DNA of 64,000 nt, from NCBI GenBank assembly GCA_002436415.1, contig DJMA01000009.1, positions 7,622-71,621 of the forward strand. Reading direction: 5' to 3'. This document shows, one piece after another, positions 33,172 through 42,600 of this stretch. A model generated the notes under the pieces. The model ran no database searches. It saw nothing but the letters and a program-made list of their open reading frames with translations, and was not told where the DNA came from. A program made the position numbers and the translations under genes. This stretch comes from Bdellovibrionaceae bacterium UBA6502 (GTDB taxonomy: Bacteria > Bdellovibrionota > Bdellovibrionia > Bdellovibrionales > UBA840). Numbering within the stretch: position 1 is the first letter of the stretch; the number at the start of each line of letters is the position of its first letter.

Positions 33172-34974
33172 ATGAACTCGAAAAATATTCGTAACTTTTC
33201 TATTATCGCACATATTGACCACGGAAAGTCGACCATTGCTGATGGTCTTTTGAAAATGACTGGATCTCTCGCAGATCGTGATGCCAAAGACCAATTTTTG
33301 GATAATATGGACATTGAACGTGAACGTGGGATTACTATTAAGGCGCAAACGGTTCGTTTGAACTATAAAGCGCAAGATGGCCAAGAATATGTATTAAACT
33401 TAATCGATACTCCGGGACACGTTGATTTTTCTTATGAAGTTTCTCGAAGCTTAGCTGCTTGTGAAGGAGCTTTGTTGGTTGTGGATGCTGCTCAGGGAGT
33501 TGAAGCGCAGACTTTGGCAAATGTTTATTTGGCTTTAGAAAATGATCTTGAGCTTTTACCAGTATTAAATAAAATCGATCTTCCAGCGGCAGACCCTGAC
33601 ACTGTAAAACAACAAATTGAAGATGTGATTGGCTTAGAAACAGACAATGCTGTATTGGTTTCTGCAAAAGAAAAAATTGGTATTGATGAATTGCTAGAGT
33701 CCATCGTTAAATTCATTCCACCTCCGATTGATGCTCAACCTGATGAAAAGCTTCGCGCTCTCGTTTTTGACTCTTGGTTTGATTCTTACCAAGGGGTTGT
33801 AATTTTAGTTCGTGTTCGTGAAGGAAGTATTAAAAAAGGCGATAAACTTAGGTTTATGGCAACGGGTAGCGATTACGAAGTTTTAAAGGTGGGAGTTTAT
33901 GCTCCTTTCCCAAAAGACATTCCAGAGCTTGAAGCGGGAGATGTTGGTTTTGTAATCTGCGGAATGAAAGACATTCGTGATGTAAAAGTGGGTGAGACAG
34001 TTACCCATACTAAAAACCAAGCTGAAAAACCTTTAGCTGGTTTTAAAGAAGTTCGCCCAATGGTTTTCTCTGGTATTTTTCCTATTGATGCCAATGATTA
34101 TGAAAAACTAAAATCTGCTCTTGAGAAGCTGAGCCTGAATGACTCTAGTTTGACTTTTGAAATTGAGAGTTCAGCGGCATTGGGTTTTGGTTTGCGTTGT
34201 GGATTCTTAGGATTACTACATATGGAGATCGTTCAAGAACGTCTTGAGCGAGAGTTTAACCTAGATCTTATTACCACAGCACCTTCTGTGGTTTACAAAG
34301 TCTACCAAACTGATGGAACAATGATTGAAGTAGAAAACCCAACGGGTCTTCCCGATACTTCTAAAATTGATTACATCGAAGAGCCCTACATTACTGCAAA
34401 CATTCATACTCCAAGTGAATACATTGGTGCGGTCATCAAGCTTTGTGAAAACAAACGTGGTGTTCAGCAAAAAATGGAATACGTTGGTGAAAACAAAGTT
34501 ATGATTGTTTATGAACTTCCCATGAATGAAATGGTATTAGATTTTTATGACAAATTAAAATCACTTTCCAAAGGCTACGCCTCTCTAGACTATGATTTTT
34601 CTGAGTTTAGAAAATCCGATATGGTGAAGTTAGACATATTAATTAATGGTGATCCGGTGGATGCCTTGTCCTTAATGGTTCATAAGTCTAAGGCTTTTCC
34701 AAGAGGTCGTGAGCTTACAAAGAAAATGAAAGAGCTAATCCCAAAACAGCAATTTAAAATTGCTCTACAAGCTGCAATTGGTGCTAAAATTGTGGCAAGG
34801 GAAACAATCTCTGCCCTAAGAAAAGATGTAACTGCCAAATGTTATGGTGGTGATATCACCCGTAAAAGAAAGCTTTTAGAGAAGCAAAAAGAGGGTAAAA
34901 AGCGCATGAAACAAATTGGTAGTGTGGAAGTTCCTCAAAAGGCTTTTTTAGCTATCCTGAAAGTGGATGACTGA
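33172..34974 (+). CDS. lepA: Elongation factor 4 (LepA)
   Basis: Ribosomal translocation-reversing/initiation GTPase. G1 AHIDHGKST, G2 RGITIKAQ, G3 DTPGHVDF, G4 NKIDLP, G5 SAKEKIG; then domains II-V and the LepA-specific C-terminus with SLDYDF, ALSLMVHKSKAF and GGDITRKRKLLEKQKEGKKRMK. 600 residues, complete. Overlaps the next gene by 8 bases, the classical lepA-lepB arrangement. Confidence 0.98.
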   Translation: MNSKNIRNFSIIAHIDHGKSTIADGLLKMTGSLADRDAKDQFLDNMDIERERGITIKAQTVRLNYKAQDGQEYVLNLIDTPGHVDFSYEVSRSLAACEGALLVVDAAQGVEAQTLANVYLALENDLELLPVLNKIDLPAADPDTVKQQIEDVIGLETDNAVLVSAKEKIGIDELLESIVKFIPPPIDAQPDEKLRALVFDSWFDSYQGVVILVRVREGSIKKGDKLRFMATGSDYEVLKVGVYAPFPKDIPELEAGDVGFVICGMKDIRDVKVGETVTHTKNQAEKPLAGFKEVRPMVFSGIFPIDANDYEKLKSALEKLSLNDSSLTFEIESSAALGFGLRCGFLGLLHMEIVQERLEREFNLDLITTAPSVVYKVYQTDGTMIEVENPTGLPDTSKIDYIEEPYITANIHTPSEYIGAVIKLCENKRGVQQKMEYVGENKVMIVYELPMNEMVLDFYDKLKSLSKGYASLDYDFSEFRKSDMVKLDILINGDPVDALSLMVHKSKAFPRGRELTKKMKELIPKQQFKIALQAAIGAKIVARETISALRKDVTAKCYGGDITRKRKLLEKQKEGKKRMKQIGSVEVPQKAFLAILKVDD

Positions 34975-35635
34975 TTTGAAAAGCTCCAAAAGGTATATTG
35001 CAATTTTCTTTCTCTTAGCCGTTGTAGTTTTACTTCGGCTTTTTGTTGTTGAAATTAAAAGAGTTGAAGATTGGCAAATGTTTCCGAGTTTTTACCAAAA
35101 CGACTTTTTTGTTTTAAATAAAATTGCAAAAAAACCTGAGCTTGGAGAAGTGTACTTTTTTGCTGATTCAGAAGAGGCCCCAGGTGGTTTGTATCGAGTG
35201 TTAGGTTTAGCTGGAGATAAGGTTCAATATTGGGCAGGACGACTCTCATTGAATGGTCAAAAACTCGATGAGATGCAAAGCTCTGTAAGTCAATTGCCCT
35301 TTGGAAAATCAGCTGGAGTTGATTTAAGTGATATGTCTTATATGAAGTATATAAGCGAGTCTTTACCCAATAAAAGCTACTCGGTCATCGCTTTCGAAAG
35401 TGGAACTAAAGAAAATCTAGAGGAAGTAATTGTTCCAGAGGATAAACTATTTGTTTTAAAAGATTTTCGTAGCTTTGGCTTAGATTCCAGAAAATTTGGT
35501 TTTGTCTCTAAAGATAAAATTCGTGGTAAAGCGATGCTAACTTTATATTCCTGTACTGAGCTTTTAGGTGATAGCCTTGCTGTTTGCGACTTTTTTAAAT
35601 TTAGAAAAGGTCGATTTTTTACTCGTATTCCTTAA
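34967..35635 (+). CDS. Signal-peptidase-I-like protein, catalytic residues missing
   Basis: 222 residues with one N-terminal membrane span (YIAIFFLLAVVVLLRLFVVEI) and an S26-type fold. Where signal peptidase I has the Ser of the (S)M-P motif this reads EDWQMFPSF (Gln), and where the catalytic Lys precedes Arg-x-x-GLPGD this reads GLYRVLGLAGDKV (Tyr). The closing box GDNRDxSxDSR is only DFRSFGLDSRKFG. It is thus very probably not a protease. It overlaps lepA and is followed 21 bases later by a second, better preserved homolog; it may be a scaffold or dominant partner. Confidence 0.82.
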   Translation: MTDLKSSKRYIAIFFLLAVVVLLRLFVVEIKRVEDWQMFPSFYQNDFFVLNKIAKKPELGEVYFFADSEEAPGGLYRVLGLAGDKVQYWAGRLSLNGQKLDEMQSSVSQLPFGKSAGVDLSDMSYMKYISESLPNKSYSVIAFESGTKENLEEVIVPEDKLFVLKDFRSFGLDSRKFGFVSKDKIRGKAMLTLYSCTELLGDSLAVCDFFKFRKGRFFTRIP

Positions 35636-35656
35636 TACCTCCTGTAAGATATAAAC

Positions 35657-36349
35657 ATGAAAAAGCAAGGGGAAGGCCAATTTCATTTTCTTAAGGTATT
35701 GGTTTTAGCAGTCACATTTGCAATCATCGCACGTTTTTTGGTGATAGGTGTTTATAAAGTACCTACCTCAGCAATGTTGCCTAGTTTACATATGGGAGAT
35801 ATTGCCGTTGGCTGGAAGTTCCCTTACCATAGTTTCACACGACCAATTTACAAATTTTTAGTGGGCGAAAACATCCGACTCCAACGAGGAGATCTAATTG
35901 TCTTCAAGCATCCAGATGGTAAATCTAGTTATGTAAAACGAATCCTAGGTCTTCCAGGCGATAAAATTCAATTTACTAGCCGCAATCAGTTGGTTGTAAA
36001 CTCTGAAAGTTTTCAGTACGAGTTATTAGATGAACAACTTAACTTTACAGGTGGAGAGTATTACAATCTTTTTAAAGAAAGCTCTAAAGATTATAGTGCT
36101 GAAATCATCATACGAAGATCGGACTCTGAATCACAGGTTTTACCAGAAGAAATGATCGTTCCACTAGGATCTTATTATGTTTTAGGGGATAATCGAGATG
36201 CTTCCGATGATTCTAGAGACTGGGGCGTAATTCCAGAAGAAAACATTGAGGCTAGATTGGATTGGATCGTACTTTCCTTAAATTGGCGTGATGAAGATAA
36301 ATCCGTTTTTCGAAAATCTAGGTTTTTGCTACCAATTGAATCAAACTAA
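35657..36349 (+). CDS. lepB: Signal peptidase I homolog with Ala at the usual Ser position
   Basis: 230 residues, N-terminal span (FLKVLVLAVTFAIIARFLVIGVY). Box B reads VPTSAMLPSLHMGD: the family has Ser immediately before Met, here Ala, with a Ser one residue earlier. Box D YVKRILGLPGDKI keeps the catalytic Lys, and box E LGDNRDASDDSRDWG is intact. It is therefore either an enzyme with a shifted nucleophile or inactive. Variants with Ala at this place are annotated as signal peptidases in some other phyla, as I recall. A canonical LepB may lie elsewhere in the genome. Confidence 0.85.
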   Translation: MKKQGEGQFHFLKVLVLAVTFAIIARFLVIGVYKVPTSAMLPSLHMGDIAVGWKFPYHSFTRPIYKFLVGENIRLQRGDLIVFKHPDGKSSYVKRILGLPGDKIQFTSRNQLVVNSESFQYELLDEQLNFTGGEYYNLFKESSKDYSAEIIIRRSDSESQVLPEEMIVPLGSYYVLGDNRDASDDSRDWGVIPEENIEARLDWIVLSLNWRDEDKSVFRKSRFLLPIESN

Positions 36350-36410
36350 AAATAATTTTGCTGTGCACTAGGCCTTGTGGGCTAGATAGCCTTTACATCT
36401 GAGGAAAAAG

Positions 36411-37070
36411 TTGGATAATTTAGCAATGGATTTTGAAGCGATAAATGAATCAATTGTTAAGTATTTTACTGGTCCACAATATTTACCAGAGCTGCAACAG
36501 GCTAAAAAAGAATTCTTTGAAAAAGCTGGAATTATAGATGAAGAAAGTCAAAGTTATGAACCGCGTATGGCGCAGTTTCTGGATTGGTACATTTTCTCTA
36601 GAGATCTAAGTGAATTCAATATTCCACCGATCGAGCTGGCTACACAAAGAGAAATGGTAGAGTTTCCTGATTACGACGCGACAATGATTGAAAATATGTC
36701 AAATGCTACTCATAGCCTTTTTGAATTTATAAAGGTTAAGGGGCGAGATGTTTATATTCGAGATTTGTTCACGAAAAAGAAAGTGGTTCTAAAAGACTCA
36801 GGGGTTTCCATCGGTTTTAATCCTGACGAGATCTTCGATGCTCGTGTTATTCCAGTGGAAGATAATTTTATTTTTGCAAAAGGTTTTTGTTTTCATCCTC
36901 CTGGAGCAAAAAAGTTTATCCTAAAAGAGATTAAAAAAGTTAGGCACCTAGAGAAGAGTCATCATGAGTCTTTAATGTTTAGACTGGTTAAGATGAGATA
37001 TAAACTTGAGCAATATAAACACATCAAAATGGAATTCATTTATACGAACGATCAAAGTTTGAAAATTTAA
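36411..37070 (+). CDS. Unknown cytoplasmic protein
   Basis: 219 residues, no signal or membrane span, acidic in the first half, Lys/His-rich near the end (KKVRHLEKSHHES). Segments such as RMAQFLDWYIFSRDLSEFNIPPIELA and VYIRDLFTKKKVVLKDSG...FDARVIPVEDNFIFAKGFCFHPPGA suggest a helical N-terminus and a beta-rich middle. No family recognised. TTG start at 36411 fits GAGGA five bases upstream; an ATG five codons later is the alternative. Eight bases before the ABC exporter genes, so probably in the same operon. Confidence 0.75.
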   Translation: MDNLAMDFEAINESIVKYFTGPQYLPELQQAKKEFFEKAGIIDEESQSYEPRMAQFLDWYIFSRDLSEFNIPPIELATQREMVEFPDYDATMIENMSNATHSLFEFIKVKGRDVYIRDLFTKKKVVLKDSGVSIGFNPDEIFDARVIPVEDNFIFAKGFCFHPPGAKKFILKEIKKVRHLEKSHHESLMFRLVKMRYKLEQYKHIKMEFIYTNDQSLKI

Positions 37071-37078
37071 GAGGGTTT

Positions 37079-37948
37079 ATGAAAGCTATTAGCGTAAAAA
37101 ATTTTAAGAAATCATATCGCTCAGAATTTTGGTTAAAAAAAATCCCAGCCATCGAAGACTTAAGTTTTGAGGTTGAGCAATCTACAGTTACAGGCTTCTT
37201 AGGGGCTAATGGTGCGGGTAAATCGACAACGATAAAGAGTATTTTAGGTTTACTGATTCCCGATGCTGGAGAAATTCGTTTTTTTGGAGATAAAGAGCTT
37301 AGCCCTGAAACCCGCTCTAGAATTGGTTTTCTACCTGAACGGCCATTCTTTTACGAATACCTGTCTGGAAAAGAGTTTCTAGAGTTCTATGCCCAATTAT
37401 CAGGAATGAAGCTTGGAAAAAAACTAAATCTCAGAATTGAAGAATTACTGGAGCTGGTTGGTTTAAGTCACGCCGGTGAAAAGAAGTTGCGTGAGTACTC
37501 AAAGGGAATGCTTCAGAGAGTAGGTATTGCTCAGGCAATTATTCATGATCCAGAGCTAATTATTTTTGATGAACCAATGTCGGGTCTTGATCCTGATGGC
37601 AGATATGATGTTGGTCAAATATTGCAGCAAATTGCTGAACAAGGAAAAACGGTGTTCTTCAGTTCTCATTTGCTGGATGACGTTGAGAGAATTAGTAAAA
37701 ACTTAGTGGTGTTAAAAAAAGGAAGCCTTATCTATCAAGGCTCTTTAGCAGAACTTCTTGGGAATGTGGACTCTGACTACCGCATTGAGTATACAGACTC
37801 TACAGAGCTCTTTTCGGAGGAAGTGAAGGATCAAGAAAGCCTCCAAAAAAGGCTTGATGAAATTCGTCAAAAGAAAATGGCTATCGTAAGGATTCAGCCT
37901 GTTAAAGCAAACCTAGAACAAGCATACGTTAATTTAAATGAAAAATAG
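37079..37948 (+). CDS. ABC-2 type exporter ATPase
   Basis: 289 residues. Walker A LGANGAGKST, signature region YSKGMLQRVGIAQA (SKGM form usual in ABC-2 exporters), Walker B LIIFDEPMSGLDP, H-loop FFSSHLLDDVERI, and a C-terminal regulatory extension. AGAGGGT precedes the ATG. Paired with the following permease; substrate unknown, but the neighbourhood with pilD and pilM-Q suggests an envelope role (as do the pil-linked ABC genes of delta-group bacteria). Confidence 0.92.
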   Translation: MKAISVKNFKKSYRSEFWLKKIPAIEDLSFEVEQSTVTGFLGANGAGKSTTIKSILGLLIPDAGEIRFFGDKELSPETRSRIGFLPERPFFYEYLSGKEFLEFYAQLSGMKLGKKLNLRIEELLELVGLSHAGEKKLREYSKGMLQRVGIAQAIIHDPELIIFDEPMSGLDPDGRYDVGQILQQIAEQGKTVFFSSHLLDDVERISKNLVVLKKGSLIYQGSLAELLGNVDSDYRIEYTDSTELFSEEVKDQESLQKRLDEIRQKKMAIVRIQPVKANLEQAYVNLNEK

Positions 37949-37956
37949 AGGGTACT

Positions 37957-38733
37957 ATGAATAGCTTAAAGCTAGTATTTGCAGTCGCTAAAAATAGTTA
38001 TAAAGAAATCATTCGAGACAGAATTCTTTATGGAATTCTAGTTTTTACGGTGCTTCTAATTGGACTAAGTAGGGTAATGGGTGGTTTGAGTTTTGCTGAG
38101 CAAGAGAGAATCATCGTTGACTTTGGCTTGGCAGGAGTTCACATATCTGTTGTAATTCTATCCGTTTTTATTGGCAGCTCCTTAGTCTCAAAAGAGTTTG
38201 AAAAACGAACCGTGTTGACTTTGTTGGTTAGGCCTCTTGAGCGCTACCAATACATTTGCGGTAAGTTCATAGGTTTTATTGCAGTGATTGCCAGTTTATC
38301 CATTGGTTTGTTTGCTGTTTTAATTTTAATTACAGGGGCTTTTGAAAATGGCTTTAACTTTACAATGCTATATACCTTGCATGGCTTTATTTTAGAATCC
38401 CTGGTCCTTGCATCTTTAACCATCGCTTTTAGTATTTATAGTAAGCCAATTATTAGTGTGAGTTTTGTTTTAGGCGTTTTTATTATTGGTCATTGGTTAG
38501 ATAATTTAAACTATTTCGCCAAATCCTCGGAGTCTAAGGTTTTTCGCTTTATGGCTGAAATTTCTAATTATATTTTCCCTAATTTAGAGCTGTGGAACTG
38601 GAAGTCTCAGGCTGTAAATCGCGAGATTGTGCCCTTTCAGCAATTTTTAAATGCTAACTACAATGCAATAGCATGGACGGGAATATTTTTATGCGTTGCT
38701 GTTTTATTGTTTAGGAAAAAAGATTGTGCCTGA
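37957..38733 (+). CDS. ABC-2 type exporter permease
   Basis: 258 residues with about six membrane spans (YGILVFTVLLIGLSRVM, GVHISVVILSVFIGSSLV, IGFIAVIASLSIGLFAVLILI, ILESLVLASLTIAFSIY, SVSFVLGVFIIGHWL, AIAWTGIFLCVAVLLF) and the ABC-2 signature KEFEKRTVLTLLVRPLERYQY. Eight bases after the ATPase; its stop overlaps the pilD start. Confidence 0.9.
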   Translation: MNSLKLVFAVAKNSYKEIIRDRILYGILVFTVLLIGLSRVMGGLSFAEQERIIVDFGLAGVHISVVILSVFIGSSLVSKEFEKRTVLTLLVRPLERYQYICGKFIGFIAVIASLSIGLFAVLILITGAFENGFNFTMLYTLHGFILESLVLASLTIAFSIYSKPIISVSFVLGVFIIGHWLDNLNYFAKSSESKVFRFMAEISNYIFPNLELWNWKSQAVNREIVPFQQFLNANYNAIAWTGIFLCVAVLLFRKKDCA

Positions 38734-39520
38734 ATTATCTGCTTTAGCCTTAGTTTTTTATCTTGGAGCCATTTGGGGTTCTTTTGCCAATATGTTAATT
38801 GTACGCATTCCAAGCGGTGAAAATATAGTTCTGCCATCTAGTCATTGTGATCACTGTAACGAAAAATTAAAGTGGTACCATAACATCCCAATTTTTAGCT
38901 GCTTAATTTTAGGTGCGAAATGTGCTTATTGTAAAAAGAGTTTTGGCTGGAGGCATTTGTTTGTCGAGATACTGATGGGCTTTTCTTTTCTCGGAGTTTT
39001 TTGGTACTACGGTTACTCTTGGACAAGTTTAGAGTATTTAATTCTAGTTGTAGGCCTGATAACAGTTAGCATGATCGATTTAGACCTAAGAATTATCCCA
39101 GATAAAATCAGTCTCCCGGGTATTGTTATTGGTCTGTTGGGGGCGGCGATCAACCCAGAGAGGGCATTTCTAGATTCTTTTTTAGGTGTTCTACTGGGTG
39201 GTGGTGTATTGCTGGCCATTGCTTATCTTTATTTCGCTCTTAAAAAAGTCGATGGAATGGGTGGGGGAGATATTAAATTACTCGCCTGGATTGGTAGTGT
39301 TCTTGGAGTAAAATCAATTCTTTTCGTTTTGTTTTTCTCAAGTGTAGTTGGTAGTTTGGTTGGAATCTTTTTTATGATATTTCGCAAAGAAGGACTTAAG
39401 TCCAGTCTAGCTTTCGGGCCCTACCTAGCTCTGGCGGCCTTGGTCTACCTTTTTTGGGGACCAGAAATCATTAATTGGTATTTTGGTTTCAGTTTTCCTT
39501 GGCTTACGCCTAGTATGTAA
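38726..39520 (+). CDS. pilD: Type IV prepilin peptidase / N-methyltransferase
   Basis: Cleaves and methylates type IV pilin-like precursors. Zinc tetracysteine CDHCNEKLKWYHNIP...CAYCKKSFG, catalytic Asp motifs MIDLDLRIIPD and GGGDIKLLAWIG, and eight-span A24-family topology. I choose the GTG at 38726 (AGGAAAA upstream), giving 265 residues and a family-like N-terminus ending in GSFANMLIVRIP. It overlaps the ABC permease stop by 8 bases. Confidence 0.96.
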   Translation: MPELSALALVFYLGAIWGSFANMLIVRIPSGENIVLPSSHCDHCNEKLKWYHNIPIFSCLILGAKCAYCKKSFGWRHLFVEILMGFSFLGVFWYYGYSWTSLEYLILVVGLITVSMIDLDLRIIPDKISLPGIVIGLLGAAINPERAFLDSFLGVLLGGGVLLAIAYLYFALKKVDGMGGGDIKLLAWIGSVLGVKSILFVLFFSSVVGSLVGIFFMIFRKEGLKSSLAFGPYLALAALVYLFWGPEIINWYFGFSFPWLTPSM

Positions 39521-39521
39521 A

Positions 39522-39550
39522 TTGACTTTTATCTGGCAAATTGATGTAAT
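39522..39550 (+). promoter_or_regulatory. Housekeeping promoter of the pilMNOPQ operon
   Basis: TTGACT, 17 bases, TGTAAT. It begins one base after the pilD stop. The leader to the ATG at 39635 includes a hairpin TTTTATCAA / TTGATAAAA (39577-39600), which could be regulatory. Confidence 0.6.
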
Positions 39551-39634
39551 TTTGTAGAGGATTCGAGTACTTACAACTTTTATCAAATTTTTTGATAAAA
39601 TCTGTGAGAAGAGAATATAGCTGCTAGGAATTAC

Positions 39635-40684
39635 ATGTTATTTGGATCGACAAAAGTCATTGGACTAGACATTGGAACGAGCACGATTAAACTCGTGGAG
39701 CTGAACGTTAATCGTGGAACTGCAGAGGTTATTTCCTTTGGTGTGGCTCCAACTCCTCAAGCTGCTGTGATGAATGGTGAAATTTTAGATTCACTCCCTA
39801 TTTCTGAAACAGTTACGAGAATTCTTGAACAAGTTAAGACAAAGAGAAAAAGAGTTGCCACGGGCCTTTGGGGTACAAGTGTAATTGTGAAAAGAATTAA
39901 CGTTCCGCAAATGGATGAAAGTTTATTGCAGGAGCAAATTAAATGGGAGGCTGAGCAGTATATCCCATTTGATATGTCAGAGGTCTCCATTGATTTCCAT
40001 TTGATTCCAGAGCATCGCTCTCAGGATGTGATGGAAGTACTACTAGTAGCTGCGAAAAACGAAACCGTCTATCGTTATGCTGAGCTTGTAGAGAACTCAG
40101 GTCTTGAATGTTCTGTGGTAGATGTGAATGGTTTTGCTTTGGCCAATTGTTTTGAGTTTAATTACGGAAACTCACAGAAGGAAGTGATCGGTCTGTTAAA
40201 CGTAGGTGCAGCATGTACCAATTTTGTGGTTCTAGAAAATGGCCATACTAGTTTTGTTAGAGACATCCCAGTTGGTGGTGGAAACTACACTGCGGATATC
40301 CAATCCCATCTGGGTGTAAGTTTAGATGAAGCTGAATCTCTAAAAATTTCTGCTGGAATTGGGCAAGAGGTTCCTGAAGAAGTTTTTGATGTATTGACTA
40401 GTTCTAATGAACTTTTTTTAGAAGAGTTACAGCGTAGTATTGATTTTTACCAAGCCTCAAGTAACGCAGGGGAGATCAAGCGGTTTTACATTACAGGTGG
40501 TAGTATCGCCTTACCAAATCTTTTAGAGAGCTTACAGAATGGATTGAATGTGCCGGTGGAAATTATGAATCCATTCAAAAAGATAAAATACAACGATAAA
40601 AAATTTAATGCTGATTATATTGCACAAATAAGCAACTTTGTATCAGTGCCATTGGGCTTAGCCCTACGTAAAGGAACGAAGTAG
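39635..40684 (+). CDS. pilM: Type IV pilus assembly protein PilM
   Basis: 349 residues, actin/FtsA-like cytoplasmic ATP-binding protein. GLDIGTSTIKLVELN is the phosphate-1 loop and FYITGGSIALPNL the adenosine motif. It recruits the N-terminal peptide of PilN (here INLLRGF) to the inner face of the membrane. First gene of pilMNOPQ; its stop overlaps the pilN GTG by one base. Confidence 0.96.
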   Translation: MLFGSTKVIGLDIGTSTIKLVELNVNRGTAEVISFGVAPTPQAAVMNGEILDSLPISETVTRILEQVKTKRKRVATGLWGTSVIVKRINVPQMDESLLQEQIKWEAEQYIPFDMSEVSIDFHLIPEHRSQDVMEVLLVAAKNETVYRYAELVENSGLECSVVDVNGFALANCFEFNYGNSQKEVIGLLNVGAACTNFVVLENGHTSFVRDIPVGGGNYTADIQSHLGVSLDEAESLKISAGIGQEVPEEVFDVLTSSNELFLEELQRSIDFYQASSNAGEIKRFYITGGSIALPNLLESLQNGLNVPVEIMNPFKKIKYNDKKFNADYIAQISNFVSVPLGLALRKGTK

Positions 40685-41286
40685 TGATAGAGATTAATCT
40701 ACTTAGAGGATTTTCGGCAGAAGGTTTAGATGGAGGAGAGTCCACTCTAAATTCTACTTTTGCAACGGCACAGAAGGTTGTTTTTGATGAGAAGGATTTA
40801 GTATTAAAACTAGTGATATTAATCATTCCGGTTTTAGCCCTTTATGGTTATGAATTCTACGACGAAGGCATTGGGGCCAACACATTGAAGGCCAAGCAAA
40901 AACAAGTCGAGAGATTGACTATTGAACTTGCGGGATTTGGAAAACAGGTTGCTGAAGTTCGTAAAATTAAAGAAGAAAAAAATAGACTGACTTCTAGAAT
41001 TGATACGATTAAAGAGATTTCTAAAGAACGTTTATCCAATGCAAAGGCTTTGGACGCACTACACGATATTGTACCACCGCAAGCTTGGTTAAAAAATCTA
41101 AGCATTGAAAATGGTAAAGTTAAAATTGTGGGTGAGGCGACGGAAGACTTAGTGGTTTCACAATTACTACGAAATTTAGATGAGAGTATTTATTTTAAAG
41201 ATGTAAAGTTATTATCGTCCACGGAAGTACGTAAAGCCGGTGGATCCTATAAAGCATTTAGTATTGACTGTACGTTGGGGCAATAA
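40684..41286 (+). CDS. pilN: Type IV pilus assembly protein PilN
   Basis: 200 residues. N-terminal INLLRGF is the PilM-binding motif, with a longer than usual ~35-residue linker before one membrane span (LVILIIPVLALYGYEFY), a coiled coil and a periplasmic ferredoxin-like domain. GTG start overlapping pilM. Forms the alignment complex with PilO and PilP. Confidence 0.93.
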   Translation: MIEINLLRGFSAEGLDGGESTLNSTFATAQKVVFDEKDLVLKLVILIIPVLALYGYEFYDEGIGANTLKAKQKQVERLTIELAGFGKQVAEVRKIKEEKNRLTSRIDTIKEISKERLSNAKALDALHDIVPPQAWLKNLSIENGKVKIVGEATEDLVVSQLLRNLDESIYFKDVKLLSSTEVRKAGGSYKAFSIDCTLGQ

Positions 41287-41289
41287 GTT

Positions 41290-41871
41290 ATGGCAACTGA
41301 CATTCGACAACAAATAAATCAAATGCCCATCACACACTTTGTGTTGATTGGAATTGTGATAAGTGCGACTTATTACTTTTTGATGTTTGAAGGTGCGGCC
41401 AAATACGAAAGCCGCATCAAAAATTTAGATGCGCAGATTGCCAAGATTAATGGCGACATTGCTACGAATAAAAATATCGTAAAAGATATCGTAAAATTTG
41501 AAGAAGAGGTAAATGAAATTTCTGAACAATTTCAGTCAGCGATTGAATACTTACCTTCAAAGTCAAAAGTAGAAGACGTTCTTGATCAGTTGTATAAAAT
41601 CGCAAGAACCAAAGGGGTAATCTTATCGAAAGTTGTCCCAGGTGGAACCACTAAAAAGAAATTTTACGAAGAATTGGTCGTAGATATTCAAGTCTCTGGA
41701 AGCTATACCTCTATTACGGGCTTCATCGTTGAAGTTTCTCAGATTCCTCGAATCATTAACATTCAGGGGATTTCATTAAAGCCCTCTTCAAGAAAATCTT
41801 TAACAGATAGCCTCTTGCTTGATCTCTCAGGGAAATTGGTGACCTATCGTTACATTGAGGAGGCAAATTAA
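41290..41871 (+). CDS. pilO: Type IV pilus assembly protein PilO
   Basis: 193 residues: short cytoplasmic part, a membrane span (FVLIGIVISATYYFLMF), coiled coil (YESRIKNLDAQIAKINGDIATNK), and a periplasmic ferredoxin-like domain (LPSKSKVEDVLDQLYKIA...). Three bases after pilN, one before pilP. Confidence 0.93.
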   Translation: MATDIRQQINQMPITHFVLIGIVISATYYFLMFEGAAKYESRIKNLDAQIAKINGDIATNKNIVKDIVKFEEEVNEISEQFQSAIEYLPSKSKVEDVLDQLYKIARTKGVILSKVVPGGTTKKKFYEELVVDIQVSGSYTSITGFIVEVSQIPRIINIQGISLKPSSRKSLTDSLLLDLSGKLVTYRYIEEAN

Positions 41872-42573
41872 TTGAAATCACTTCTTGGTATTTTATCTTA
41901 TGTAGTAGCAGGAATGGCTGGTTTGGGATTAGCTTCCTATCTAGCTGGTATGGTATTAAAACCTTCCTCTGCTGCCAATCTAGAAGTTGGTAAGTCTAAA
42001 ATTGAATCGCAAGTAGCTAAGGATCTCAAAGTTCAAAAAGATTCTGATATTGAACTTGTAATGAATAGAATTGAGAATGCAAACCTTAGCGAAAATTTAT
42101 TGGCTCAAGCAGCCAAGCCTCAAGCGGCAAAGCAAGCTGAGGAAAAAACGCAAGATGATATAATTATCGATGGTCAAAAACAAAATACGATCGATTTAAA
42201 ATTTTTAAATGAAGAATATAAATATGATGAAACGGATCGAAAAGACCCATTTGCACCATACGAGGCACCAAGGGCTGTTTTTAACTCAACTCAGCCAATT
42301 GGACCAATGTTGCCACTGCAAAGGTTTAATGTTGAAGAATTATCGGTTCAGGGAATCATTTGGGGAGTTGAAAACCCAACCGCCATGGTAGTGGCACCAG
42401 ACAAAAAGATTTATTACGTTAAAGAACGAGAAAAAATTGGTAAGAACAATGGCTATATCGCTCAAATTAGAGAGGGTGAAGTAGTGATTGTAGAGAGCTT
42501 TTTATATAATGGGGAAATCACATCACAGGTAAAAATATTACCAATAGATACGGTTTCCAATTCGAAAAAGTAA
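41872..42573 (+). CDS. pilP: Type IV pilus assembly protein PilP
   Basis: 233 residues. The N-terminus is a plain membrane segment (GILSYVVAGMAGLGLASYLAGMVL) without a lipobox Cys, unlike the lipoprotein PilP of other bacteria. The conserved domain is C-terminal (RKDPFAPYE...PLQRFNVEELSVQGIIWG...YYVKEREKIGKNNGYIAQI). TTG start with GAGGAGG upstream. Links the PilNO complex to the secretin. Confidence 0.93.
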   Translation: MKSLLGILSYVVAGMAGLGLASYLAGMVLKPSSAANLEVGKSKIESQVAKDLKVQKDSDIELVMNRIENANLSENLLAQAAKPQAAKQAEEKTQDDIIIDGQKQNTIDLKFLNEEYKYDETDRKDPFAPYEAPRAVFNSTQPIGPMLPLQRFNVEELSVQGIIWGVENPTAMVVAPDKKIYYVKEREKIGKNNGYIAQIREGEVVIVESFLYNGEITSQVKILPIDTVSNSKK

Positions 42574-42600
42574 AAAAATCTTAGGAAGAAGGAGTTTCCT

